From positions 135,102 through 199,101 of the forward strand of contig CAJUNS010000001.1 of the NCBI GenBank assembly GCA_910587995.1: DNA of 64,000 nucleotides. The letters are read 5' to 3'. Position 1 is the stretch's first letter. Every line of letters starts with the position of its first letter. Made by a program: the position numbers and the translations under genes. The stretch comes from an uncultured Oscillospiraceae bacterium. GTDB lineage: Bacteria > Bacillota_A > Clostridia > Oscillospirales > Acutalibacteraceae. Under the pieces are notes generated by a model. That model had not been told where the DNA came from. It searched no databases and was given only the letters and a program-made list of their open reading frames with translations. Below, piece after piece: positions 25,878-33,922 of this stretch.

Positions 25878-25922
25878 AAAAACCGGCAGCGCGGGAGGAT
25901 TTCTCCCACACGGCCGGTTTCT
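25878..25922 (+). terminator. MATE gene terminator
   Basis: AAACCGGC / GCCGGTTT stem enclosing a second small GGGAG / CTCCC stem. The T tract is weak. Confidence 0.55.
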
Positions 25923-25945
25923 ATGTTTTACGCTGCTTTCTTATA

Positions 25946-26058
25946 GGTAACGCAGTTCAAAAGAGGTAATCCCTCTTTTGAACCTGGCGGCACGGGCACG
26001 CCCGCGCCGCCCTGCTTGAAAATCGCTATTTACCGATTTTCAAGTGCGTTTACGATAC
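25946..26058. repeat. Repeat family B, copy 3 (full length, inverted orientation)
   Basis: The clearest copy: GGTAACGCAG, hairpin TTCAAAAGAGG / CCTCTTTTGAA, GC-rich inverted repeat GGCGGCACGGGC / GCCCGCGCCGCC, hairpin CTTGAAAATCG / CGATTTTCAAG, then TGCGTTTACG. The outer ends are inverted repeats of each other (GTAACGCA and TGCGTTTAC). Confidence 0.85.
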
Positions 26059-26073
26059 AATTCCCCCTGCGCT

Positions 26074-27558
26074 TTACGCGAAAGGATTCTCCGAGGGGTA
26101 CAGCATCCCCTTGGGATGGTTAAAGCCAATGTCGGAGACGCCCAGGAACTTGAACACCTCGAACAGGGCCTTGCCGTGGTGGCCAAAGGCTACCGCCCCG
26201 TGGTGGGGGTAGTTTTTCTCAATGAGCACATGGCGGTAGAAGCGGCCCATCTCCGAAATGGCGAACACGCCGATGCCCCCAAAGGAGCGGGTGGCCACAG
26301 GCAGCACCTCGCCCTGGGCCACATAGGCCCGCAGCTGGCTGTCGGCGGTGCTTTGCAGCCGGAAGAAGGTGATGCCGCCGGGGACGATATCGCCCTCCAG
26401 AGTGCCCTGGGTAACCTCCTCGGGGAGGGTGCGGGCCATAATCATCTGGTACTTCATGGTGGGCTTGCACAGCTTTTTGGAGCAGGTATTGCCGCAGTGG
26501 AAGCCCATGAAGGTGTCGGTAAGGCTGTAGGGGAACTTGCCCTCAATCTCAGCCTGGTACATGTCCTTGGGCACCGTGTTGTTAATGTCCAGCAGGGTGA
26601 CCATATCGCCGCTGACGCAGGTGCCGATAAACTCGCTGAGGGTGCCGTAAATGTCCACCTCGCAGGAGACCGGAATGCCCCGGCCGGTGAGGCGGGAATT
26701 CACATAGCAGGGCACAAAGCCGAACTGGGTCTGAAAAGCGGGCCAGCACTTACTGGTGAGGGCCACATACTGGCGGTAGCCCTTGTGCTCCTCCACCCAG
26801 TCCAGCAAAGTGAGCTCATACTGGGCCAGCTTCTCCAAAATTTCGGGCTTCTGGTTGCCCTCGCCCAGCTCCTTCTCCATGTCGGCCTTCGCCTGCGCAA
26901 TGCGGGGATCCCCCGCATGCTTGTGGAACGCCTCGAACAGGTCCAGCTCCGAGTTCTCCTCAATCTCCACGCCCAGGTCGTAAAGCCGCTTGATGGGGGC
27001 GTTGCAGGCCAAGAAGTTAAGGGGCCGGGGGCCAAAGCTGATGATTTTCAGAGACTTCAGGCCCACCAGGGCCCGGGCAATGGGGATGAACTCGTGGATC
27101 ATACGGGCGCAGTCCGCCGCGTCGCCCACCGGGTTTTCGGGGATGTACGCCTTGATCTCCCGGAGCTTCAGGTTATAGCTGGCGTTCAGCATGCCGCAGT
27201 AGGCGTCGCCCCGGCCGCCCACCAGGTTATCGCCGGTCTCCTCGGCGGCGGCGATGAACATGGCGGGGCCGTCAAAATGCTTGGCCAGCAGAGTCTCGGA
27301 GATCTCCGGGCCAAAGTTGCCCAGATAGACCACCAAAGCGTTGCAGCCGTTCTTTTTCACATCCTCCAGGGCCTGCACCATGTGGATTTCGCTCTCCACA
27401 ATGCAGATGGGGCACTCATAAACGCTGGCTGCTTCCGCGCCGTATTGGGCGGCAAAGGCCTCCATCAAAGCCTTGCGGCGGTTGACGGAGAGGGACTCGG
27501 GGAAACAGTCGCGGGAGACGGCCACCAGGCCGGCTTTGACTTGCGGGATGTTGTTCAT
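26074..27558 (-). CDS. L-fucose/L-arabinose isomerase-family protein
   Basis: 494 aa. It has the overall fold order of sugar ketol-isomerases related to FucI and AraA, with an N-terminal Rossmann-like part (ALVVYLGNFGPEIS) and a C-terminal metal site region (GFHCGNTC, GDIVPGGITFFRLQ). The exact substrate is unknown; no fucose or arabinose pathway genes are nearby. The start has GGAGG upstream. Confidence 0.8.
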   Translation of the reverse strand: MNNIPQVKAGLVAVSRDCFPESLSVNRRKALMEAFAAQYGAEAASVYECPICIVESEIHMVQALEDVKKNGCNALVVYLGNFGPEISETLLAKHFDGPAMFIAAAEETGDNLVGGRGDAYCGMLNASYNLKLREIKAYIPENPVGDAADCARMIHEFIPIARALVGLKSLKIISFGPRPLNFLACNAPIKRLYDLGVEIEENSELDLFEAFHKHAGDPRIAQAKADMEKELGEGNQKPEILEKLAQYELTLLDWVEEHKGYRQYVALTSKCWPAFQTQFGFVPCYVNSRLTGRGIPVSCEVDIYGTLSEFIGTCVSGDMVTLLDINNTVPKDMYQAEIEGKFPYSLTDTFMGFHCGNTCSKKLCKPTMKYQMIMARTLPEEVTQGTLEGDIVPGGITFFRLQSTADSQLRAYVAQGEVLPVATRSFGGIGVFAISEMGRFYRHVLIEKNYPHHGAVAFGHHGKALFEVFKFLGVSDIGFNHPKGMLYPSENPFA

Positions 27559-27678
27559 TGGGAAATTCCTCCGTTTTGGCAAAAAATAGTGGGGACGGTG
27601 GGGCATATGCTCATGATACCGCAAAAGGGGGGAAAAATCAACTGGGGGAGTAAAAAAAGGGGACAGGGCTTGCGCTGG

Positions 27679-28194
27679 CTAGGCTTGCGCGTTCTGTTTT
27701 GTTCCGCTGTCACGCACCCGAACCCACACCGCGATCTCGTCCCGCTCCGGCTCTTCAAACAGACCCGCCAGCTTCTCCAAAAGCCCCTGGTCCACATAAT
27801 AGCTGGGGTCCTCGCCCGCCAGCACCGCCGCGTTCCGGCGGGCAATGTTCTCCCGCCACCGCTCTTCCGGCACATCGATGTAATGCCACTGGGTCTCCAC
27901 GGACCGGTCCCGGAAAAAGGCCTCCGCCTCCCGCCGGGAAGCCCGGGTCCAGAAGCCCCAATCCAAAATCACATCCGCCCCGGCTCTCACCGCTTCCGCG
28001 GCCTTGTCCAGCAGGTAGGCCTGAATCCGGGCGGCGGCCGCGTCATGGTCCCCGCCCAGGGCCTTGTCAAAAATCCGGTCCGTTACCTCATCCACGGAAA
28101 GAAGCAGCGCGGGGCTCTTTTCCATCAGGCTCCGGCAGTACCAGCTTTTCCCGCTGGCAATCTTACCGCAAACCAGCATCACCTTTGCCATCAC
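27679..28194 (-). CDS. P-loop kinase-like protein
   Basis: 171 aa. Walker A is CGKIASGKS near the N-terminus, followed by VDEVTDRIF and an ILDWGFW strand. This is the zeta-toxin / chloramphenicol phosphotransferase-like kinase group. Its start overlaps the thioesterase stop, so the two are coupled. Substrate unknown; not associated with an antitoxin here. Confidence 0.75.
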   Translation of the reverse strand: MMAKVMLVCGKIASGKSWYCRSLMEKSPALLLSVDEVTDRIFDKALGGDHDAAAARIQAYLLDKAAEAVRAGADVILDWGFWTRASRREAEAFFRDRSVETQWHYIDVPEERWRENIARRNAAVLAGEDPSYYVDQGLLEKLAGLFEEPERDEIAVWVRVRDSGTKQNAQA

Positions 28195-28619
28195 GCCCCC
28201 TCCTTTGCCAGGTATTCTTCGATCCGCCGGTGAAAATCCGGCAGAACCTTTTTCAGCAAGACCGGCCGCCCCGCCTGGTTGATGAAGCAGTGGCTGGTCC
28301 GGCCATCGCAGCGGAGGGCGCCGGTGGCCTTGTCTCGCACCTGGTAACGGAAGGTGACGCGGGCATGGGCGTAGCGTTCAATCTCGATCTCAATCTCAAC
28401 TGTGTCCCCAAAGCGGCACATGGAGTGGTATTGGGCCTGGGCGTTGAGCACAGGGCTGACAAAGCCCGCCCCTTCCAGCTCTTCGTAAGGGAAGCCGTTT
28501 TCCCGCATAAAGTGGACCCGGGCTTCCTCAAACCAGCGGATGTAGTTGGAGTGGTGGACGCAGTCCATGCGGTCGGTTTCATAATAGTGGACCGGGCGGA
28601 GATAAAGGGTCTGGGCCAT
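28191..28619 (-). CDS. Acyl-CoA thioesterase, 4HBT hotdog fold
   Basis: 142 aa. The 4HBT signature YYETDRMDCVHHSNYIRWFEE carries the catalytic aspartate and active-site turn. It hydrolyses a small acyl-CoA; substrate unknown. Start ATG of MAQTLYL, with only a weak upstream AGGCGA. Confidence 0.85.
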   Translation of the reverse strand: MAQTLYLRPVHYYETDRMDCVHHSNYIRWFEEARVHFMRENGFPYEELEGAGFVSPVLNAQAQYHSMCRFGDTVEIEIEIERYAHARVTFRYQVRDKATGALRCDGRTSHCFINQAGRPVLLKKVLPDFHRRIEEYLAKEGA

Positions 28620-28714
28620 GGGGTCGCCTGCTTTCTTTATAAAATATGAAAAGACTAAAGCATCGCCGCAAAAGTGAGCCAGCGGCGGAGCATTCGGAAA
28701 GGAGCTTCTTACAT

Positions 28715-29269
28715 ATGACATACAAACTTATTTTGATGTCCGGCCCATGCGGCTGCGGCAAAACCACCCTATCCCGCCTGCTGGCGGAAAATCCGGCGGC
28801 AGAGCGCACAGTCCATATGCACACGGACGATTTTTACCACTACATCAAAAAAGGCTACATTCCGCCCTGGGAGACCGCTTCCAAAGACCAGAACGAAGCG
28901 GTCATCCGGGCCGCTTCTGCCTGCGCCGGGCAATATGCCCTGGGAGGCTATGAGGTCTATGTGGACGGCGTGGTGGGACCCTGGTTTTTAGAACCCTGGC
29001 GGGAGCTGGCCCGGCAGGGCGTGGACCTGCGGTACATTATACTGCGCCCCAGCCAGGAAACCGCTGTGAAGCGGGCGCTGAGCCGGGAGCAAAACCAAGA
29101 GTTCCCCCTGACCGGAGAGACGGTCCGGGCCATGTGGCGGGACTTTGCCGCGCTGGGCCCGTATGAGGCCCACGCGGTAAACACCGAAGGCCAGAGCCCG
29201 GCGGAAAGCGCCAGGGCCCTGCGTTCCAGGCTGGACCAGGGCGGCTTCCGCCTGGAGGGAGCAAGCTGA
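28715..29269 (+). CDS. P-loop nucleoside/nucleotide kinase-like protein
   Basis: 184 aa. Walker A GPCGCGKTT, then HTDDFYHYI, the pattern of AAA-type kinases such as adenylylsulfate or uridine kinases, and a late NTEGQSPAE. GGAAAGGAG precedes the ATG. Divergent from the thioesterase. Substrate unknown. Confidence 0.75.
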   Translation: MTYKLILMSGPCGCGKTTLSRLLAENPAAERTVHMHTDDFYHYIKKGYIPPWETASKDQNEAVIRAASACAGQYALGGYEVYVDGVVGPWFLEPWRELARQGVDLRYIILRPSQETAVKRALSREQNQEFPLTGETVRAMWRDFAALGPYEAHAVNTEGQSPAESARALRSRLDQGGFRLEGAS

Positions 29270-29457
29270 AAGGCCAGGGCTCTTTCCACCGTTCATTGTA
29301 ACCCCAGCCAAGCCTCTTGTCAAGGCGCTCCGCCAGGGGAGATGGAAAACCCCGCGGATAAGCGGACCGCGGCCCCAGCGTTTTTGCGCCCGCTCCCAAC
29401 GCCCGTCTTCCTTGCGCCGCCGCGCAAAAGGCCCAGGGGAAAGGATCTGTAAAGAAG

Positions 29458-29499
29458 AAAAGGGCAAGGCAAACCGCCGAGGCTTGTCCTGCCCTTTTG
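29458..29499. terminator. Bidirectional terminator between convergent genes
   Basis: AAAAGGGCAAGGCAA and GGCTTGTCCTGCCCTTTT form an imperfect stem with A and T tracts. The rest of 29270-29558 shows no gene. Confidence 0.75.
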
Positions 29500-29558
29500 A
29501 TTCTGTGTAACCCCCTATGGCCTGCTCTAGGAACGGGAGGAGAACCGCAAACGGAGCA

Positions 29559-30167
29559 TCACCCGTTTTCCTTTCCAAAATGCCTGTATGCCAGTATCCC
29601 AATGGGAAGAAAATACGCGCACCAAGCGGTCAAGGCTACGGAGCCCCCCATGCTTGCCTCTCCCTCTGCCATAGGGGCGAACACACCTGTCATTGGCATA
29701 AGAAAGCAGCTGAAAAAGAAAACGCCATGAATCATCATGAGAGCTTTCATCCACTTGTCCCCTTTGTTGTCCGCTTGGACAGACAGGCCCATAAAAAATG
29801 TGGAAAGAGCCATCATGCCGTACCCCAGCAGGTCATAGTTGAACATCAGCCCCCCTTTTTGAAAATCCAGAATTCTCTGCGCCGGTTCGCTTAACCCGCC
29901 CAAGCGCACGCTGGTGGTTTGCGCAAAATACACAAGAAAAACCAGCACGGCATAAACCACCGCAAACGCCATCCCGGTATTTGCGGCCACACGCCGGTTT
30001 TCGCGGCTTTCATAATGCAGTCCCGCCGCCATCATGAGATAGCCAACCGGCAAAAACATGCACACGAAGTATGAGCCAAAGGGAAAGTTCATGATTAAAA
30101 AGATGGCAAAAAGAACCACCGCTCCTGTAACAATCCCCGAGCCAATTCTGGGTATAGTCCTGTTCAT
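29559..30167 (-). CDS. Multi-pass membrane protein of unknown function
   Basis: 202 aa with about six membrane segments and a charged inside loop after the second (SRENRR). The pattern resembles DUF998-like and other small integral proteins, but I recognise no specific family. ATG with GGAGAAAGAG upstream. Single gene between two terminators. Confidence 0.6.
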   Translation of the reverse strand: MNRTIPRIGSGIVTGAVVLFAIFLIMNFPFGSYFVCMFLPVGYLMMAAGLHYESRENRRVAANTGMAFAVVYAVLVFLVYFAQTTSVRLGGLSEPAQRILDFQKGGLMFNYDLLGYGMMALSTFFMGLSVQADNKGDKWMKALMMIHGVFFFSCFLMPMTGVFAPMAEGEASMGGSVALTAWCAYFLPIGILAYRHFGKENG

Positions 30168-30212
30168 TCTCTCTTTCTCCACAAAATGCTGATTGGCTGT
30201 CCCATTCATAAG

Positions 30213-30262
30213 CAAGCAGCACCCGCCGGAAGGCGGGTTCCTCCCGGCGGGCGCTTGCTTCC
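30213..30262. terminator. leuA terminator region
   Basis: AAGCAAGC and GCTTGCTT enclose CCCGCCGG / CCGGCGGG, a long stem downstream of leuA (minus strand). Confidence 0.65.
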
Positions 30263-30299
30263 TTATGGTACGCGCCTTAAAGGGGCTTCCTATCGCGCT

Positions 30300-31985
30300 T
30301 TATTTCGCGCTTAAGTTCCGGTTGATGGCGCAGAGAATGCCCTTGATGGACGCAATGCTGATGTTGCTGTCCACCCCTACGCCGAAGAGGGTCTCGCCCT
30401 GGTGCTCCAGCTGAATATAGCTGACCGCCTTGGAGTTGGCCCCCGTGGAGATGGCGTGCTCGCTGTAGGAGACAAAGTCATAGTGGTCCAGGCCAATGTT
30501 GTGCAGGGCGTTAAAGAAAGCGTCGATGGGCCCGTTGCCCTTGCCGCTGACCGCCCGGGTCTCCTCCCCATGGCGGATGGAGCCCTCAAAGTCCACAATC
30601 ACCTGGCCCTGGCCGCCGTCCTCTTCAAATATTTTGTAGCTCAGCAGCTCATAGGGGGTTTTCACATCCAGATATTCCCTCTGGAAGATAGCAAACACCT
30701 CCTGGGGGCTGATCTCCCGGCCCGCCTGGTCGCAGGCCTTTTTCACCAGCTTGCCGAACTCAGGGTGCATGGCCTTTGGCAGCACATAGCCAAAGCTCTG
30801 GTGCATGACAAAAGCCGCGCCCCCCTTGCCGGACTGGCTGTTGATGCGGATGATGGGCTCATACTGCCGCCCCAGGTCCGCCGGGTCAATGGGCAGATAG
30901 GGCACCTCCCAGTAGGGAGACTTCTCCCGCTGCATATAGTTGACGCCCTTGTTGATGGCGTCCTGGTGAGAACCGGAGAAGGCGGTAAACACCAGCTCAC
31001 CCGCATAGGGGTGGCGGGGGTGCACTTTCAGCTGGGTGCAGCGCTCGCACAGCTCCCTGATTTGGTTCATGCTGCTAAAGTCCAGCTCTGGGTCCACGCC
31101 CTGCGAGTACATATTCATCGCCAGGTTCATAATGTCAGAGTTGCCGGTGCGCTCGCCGTTGCCGAACAGAGTGCCCTCCACCCGGTCGGCCCCGGCCATA
31201 ATGCCCAGCTCGGTGGCGGCGGTGGCGGTGCCCCGGTCGTTATGGGGGTGCAGGCTGATAATGGCGCTGTCCCGGTGTCTCATGTTTTTGCAGCAGTACT
31301 CAATCTGGTCGGCATAGGTGTTGGGGGTGCTCATCTCCACGGTGTTGGGCAGGTTGATGATCACCGGGTTCGAGCGGGTGGCGCCCAGCTCTTCCAGCAC
31401 CCGGTCGCAGATGAGCACCGCGTTCTCCATCTCCGTGCCGGAGAAGCTCTCGGGAGAGTACTCATAGCGGATGTTGATATCGCTGTTAGCGGTAATTTCC
31501 TCGGTCAGCTGGCGGATGAGCTTCGCACCCTCCACCGCAATGTCAATGACTCCCTGCATGTCGGTGTTAAAAACCACCTTGCGCTGAAGGGTAGAGGTGG
31601 AATTATAGAAGTGAACAATCACGTTCTTGGCCCCGTCAATGGCCTCAAAGGTCTTGCGGATTAAATGCTCCCGGGCCTGAACCAGCACCTGAATGGTCAC
31701 GTCCTCCGGGATGCGGTTCTGGTCGATGAGGGCCCGGAGAATCTCATACTCGGTTTCCGAGGCGGAGGGGAAGCCCACCTCGATCTCCTTAAAGCCAATG
31801 TCGCAGAGCATCTGGAAAAACTCCAGCTTCTGCTCCAGGTTCATGGGGTTGACCAAAGCCTGGTTGCCGTCTCGCAGGTCCACGCTGCACCAGACCGGGG
31901 CTTTGGTGATGGTCTTCTCCGGCCAGGTGCGCTCCGGAAACGAGATGGGCTGGAAGGGCTTATACTTTTTGTAGCCAAGATTCAT
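30300..31985 (-). CDS. leuA: 2-isopropylmalate synthase
   Basis: 561 aa, the long LeuA2-type. The HMGL-like TIM barrel starts with WCSVDLRDGNQAL (metal-binding Asp). HNDRGT is the metal-binding His-Asn-Asp site. The C-terminal regulatory (LeuA dimer) domain is present in full. It condenses 2-oxoisovalerate with acetyl-CoA, the first step of leucine synthesis. It stands alone here; leuBCD are not nearby. Confidence 0.95.
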   Translation of the reverse strand: MNLGYKKYKPFQPISFPERTWPEKTITKAPVWCSVDLRDGNQALVNPMNLEQKLEFFQMLCDIGFKEIEVGFPSASETEYEILRALIDQNRIPEDVTIQVLVQAREHLIRKTFEAIDGAKNVIVHFYNSTSTLQRKVVFNTDMQGVIDIAVEGAKLIRQLTEEITANSDINIRYEYSPESFSGTEMENAVLICDRVLEELGATRSNPVIINLPNTVEMSTPNTYADQIEYCCKNMRHRDSAIISLHPHNDRGTATAATELGIMAGADRVEGTLFGNGERTGNSDIMNLAMNMYSQGVDPELDFSSMNQIRELCERCTQLKVHPRHPYAGELVFTAFSGSHQDAINKGVNYMQREKSPYWEVPYLPIDPADLGRQYEPIIRINSQSGKGGAAFVMHQSFGYVLPKAMHPEFGKLVKKACDQAGREISPQEVFAIFQREYLDVKTPYELLSYKIFEEDGGQGQVIVDFEGSIRHGEETRAVSGKGNGPIDAFFNALHNIGLDHYDFVSYSEHAISTGANSKAVSYIQLEHQGETLFGVGVDSNISIASIKGILCAINRNLSAK

Positions 31986-32025
31986 GGGGATCGTCCTTTC
32001 CGTATTGTTATCATTTGTTTGTTGG

Positions 32026-32460
32026 CTTAAGGAACTTTTTTGAAAAAAGTTCCTTAAGAATCCTCAAAAAACTTTACACGTTTTGGTTTGGGTGGAGACG
32101 CAGGCTCTGCGCCCGGTTTGGAGCTGGATTCTTTTCCATAGTGGGTCCAGCCTGCCGGTAGCATCCCGCCTGCGCGTTATCCCCGCCAGCGCCTACCACC
32201 TTAGTGAGGCGAAGCTTTGCCGAACCCTGCGGCTTAGGAAACTTTTTGAAAAAGGTTTCCTAAGAACCTTCAAAAACTTTTATACGTTAGATGGGGGTGG
32301 GAGACGGTAGTTTTGCGCTCGGTTTGGGGGGGTAGCGCCTTTGGCGAAAATATCCGTCCGGCAGTTTCTCTTCCGCGCGTTATCCCGGCCTGCTCCTACC
32401 ACCCTAGTGAGGCGAAGCTTTGCCGAACCCTGCGGCATTGCCAGCGGGGGCACCCCGCGC
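32026..32460. repeat. Repeat family E, locus 2 (two units, inverted)
   Basis: Two units (32026-32232 and 32233-32460), each starting with the CTTAGGAAAC or CTTAAGGAAC hairpin and ending GAGGCGAAGCTTTGCCGAAC CCTGCGGC. It is inverted relative to 24041-24406. The last part overlaps the 3' end of the methyltransferase gene. Confidence 0.8.
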
Positions 32461-33222
32461 GATGAAGAACAGGCGGGGGAACCGGAAGATAATCTCGCCG
32501 TTTGCCTGCACGGGGTAAGCCTCCTTTACCTGCCGGAAGACCTCCTCATAAAAGCCCTGCCGGGCCTCCTGGTCCACTGCCGCGTCCAAATAGGGCCGCA
32601 GGCCCGTGGAGCTGTACCAGTCCATAATGGCCTCATGGCTGGGCATACGGTGCATGTACACGGTCTCCCACATGGTGAAGTCCGCCGAAATGCCCGCCAG
32701 CAGGTCGAAATATTCCTCGGGCCGCAAGGTGTAAAAGCTCCGGTGATAGAGAATCCGGTCCCGCCACTGGGGCAGCTCCACCGTCCTCTCAATAATCTGA
32801 TGGATGGGCTCTTTAAAATTCACCGGCACCTGCACCGCCAGCAGCCCCCCTGGGCAAAGCAGCTCCATCAGCCGGGGCAGCAGGTTGTGGTGGTCCGGCA
32901 CCCACTGCAGGCAGGCGTTGGAGAACACCAGCCCATAGCCGCCCCCCAGCCCATCCAGCGGGCCGCTGACGTCGTACTGGACAAAGCGAAGATTCGGGTG
33001 CTCCTTTTGGGCCGTTTCAATCATGGCGGCGGAAGAATCCACACCGGTAAGCTCGGTGTGGGGAAAAAGGTCTTTCACCACCTGGGTGCTGTTGCCAGGG
33101 CCGCAGCCGATGTCCAGGGCCCGGGCCGCGGCAATTTCAATGCGCGAAGCCAGGTCAAAGGCGGGCTGGGTGCGTTCCTTTTTGAATTTTAGGTACTGTT
33201 GGGGATTCCAGTCAGACATCAT
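32404..33222 (-). CDS. SAM-dependent methyltransferase, trans-aconitate 2-methyltransferase-like
   Basis: 272 aa. Class I methyltransferase with ALDIGCGPGN as SAM motif I and GVDSSAAMI, then an LVFSNACLQWVPDH block typical of Tam (trans-aconitate methyltransferase). The start was placed at ATG 33222, with AAAGGA eight bases upstream. The last ~18 residues (after FFIA) are encoded by repeat E, so the natural C-terminus has been replaced. It is preceded by a T-box leader, unusual for this family. Confidence 0.8.
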   Translation of the reverse strand: MMSDWNPQQYLKFKKERTQPAFDLASRIEIAAARALDIGCGPGNSTQVVKDLFPHTELTGVDSSAAMIETAQKEHPNLRFVQYDVSGPLDGLGGGYGLVFSNACLQWVPDHHNLLPRLMELLCPGGLLAVQVPVNFKEPIHQIIERTVELPQWRDRILYHRSFYTLRPEEYFDLLAGISADFTMWETVYMHRMPSHEAIMDWYSSTGLRPYLDAAVDQEARQGFYEEVFRQVKEAYPVQANGEIIFRFPRLFFIARGAPAGNAAGFGKASPH

Positions 33223-33280
33223 GAAAACCATCCTTTCCATTGGGATTCGGCCCCGCTGGAGAAAAGAGCCGGGCGGCGCG

Positions 33281-33605
33281 GCAGAAAAAAGCCCCGGCGC
33301 TTCCATAAAGATGAAAGCATCCGGGGCGAAAATCCAAGGATTACCGCGGTACCACCCGAAATTCCGGACCAGCTTGCGCCAGCCCGCTCAAAGCCTCTGA
33401 CAAGGCCGGGCGGATAACGCCGCCACACGTCCCGCGCCTACTGACCAGCGGGGGCCCGGTAAAAACCGGCCAGCCGCGCCCTGTTCAGCGGGGAGACTTA
33501 GGGATCAGTATTCGCACCGCGCCGCCTGCCTGCTCACACCCACCGCAGGCTCTCTGAAAAGCCGCCGCGCCGCCTTCTTCCCGTCACAGTCTTTTGTTGT
33601 TTCTA
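33281..33605 (-). promoter_or_regulatory. T-box leader upstream of the methyltransferase
   Basis: The T-box core GGGTGGTACCGCGG lies at 33357-33344 on the minus strand. A stem I region carries the AGAGAGCCTGCGG and GGGTGTGAGCAGG blocks. A terminator with arms CCCCGG and CCGGGG ends in TTTTTT (about 33327-33281). The specifier-loop region reads GCGAATACTGATCCC. Aligned to the alaS leader and to the known glyQS layout it suggests ACU (Thr), but UAC (Tyr) and CUG (Leu) also occur, so specificity is open. Confidence 0.88.
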
Positions 33606-33608
33606 GTT

Positions 33609-33637
33609 ATTATACTAGAAACATCGTGGTTTGTCAA
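33609..33637 (-). promoter_or_regulatory. Promoter of the T-box transcript
   Basis: TTGACA (33637-33632), 17-base spacer, TATAAT (33614-33609), perfect consensus on the minus strand. Confidence 0.88.
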
Positions 33638-33639
33638 GG

Positions 33640-33728
33640 GGGAGCGTCCAAACCACAAAGATAATCATCTGTGTTTCCCCGCCCTACGGGCGGGGAAACA
33701 CGAAAAACTCTCCGAAACGGACACTCCC
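33640..33728. mobile_element. Element A (MITE-like), copy 3
   Basis: 89 bp, GGGAGCGTCC to GGACACTCCC, with the central hairpin TTTCCCCGCC / GGCGGGGAAA. It sits exactly between two divergent promoters. No flanking direct repeat is visible. Confidence 0.8.
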
Positions 33729-33743
33729 CCGCAAAATTCCCCC

Positions 33744-33772
33744 TTGACTCCGCCGCCAAAATGCGCTATAAT
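33744..33772 (+). promoter_or_regulatory. tRNA-Thr promoter
   Basis: TTGACT (33744-33749), 17-base spacer, TATAAT (33767-33772). Confidence 0.9.
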
Positions 33773-33787
33773 AATGCTGCATCTTTT

Positions 33788-33863
33788 GCTGGATTAGCTC
33801 ATTCGGTAGAGCGCATCACTCGTAATGATGAGGTGGCCGGTTCGATTCCGGCATCCAGCTCCA
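33788..33863 (+). tRNA. tRNA-Thr (CGT)
   Basis: 76 bases including encoded CCA. Acceptor GCTGGAT / ATCCAGC, D arm GCTC...GAGC, anticodon stem CATCA / TGATG around loop CTCGTAA (anticodon CGT, reading ACG), T arm GCCGG TTCGATT CCGGC. The 3' half is the attachment site of the prophage. Confidence 0.95.
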
Positions 33864-33867
33864 AAGA
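33819..33867 (+). repeat. attL core (tRNA 3' half)
   Basis: 49 bases identical to 45003-45051, running from the anticodon loop (CTCGTAATGATG) to four bases past the tRNA CCA (CCAAAGA). Confidence 0.93.
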
Positions 33868-33869
33868 TT

Positions 33870-33907
33870 TCCCTAGAGTCTCTAAGGCTCTGGGGATTTT
33901 CTTTTTT
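33870..33907 (+). terminator. tRNA-Thr terminator supplied by the prophage
   Basis: TCCCTAGAG and CTCTGGGGA stem followed by TTTTCTTTTTT. It resembles the displaced chromosomal terminator at 45075-45112. Confidence 0.8.
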
Positions 33908-33922
33908 GTCCTGCCTTTGCCA

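Noticed and set aside
27679..28194. A zeta-type toxin of a toxin-antitoxin pair
   Set aside because: The P-loop kinase is coupled to a thioesterase, with no small antitoxin gene nearby.
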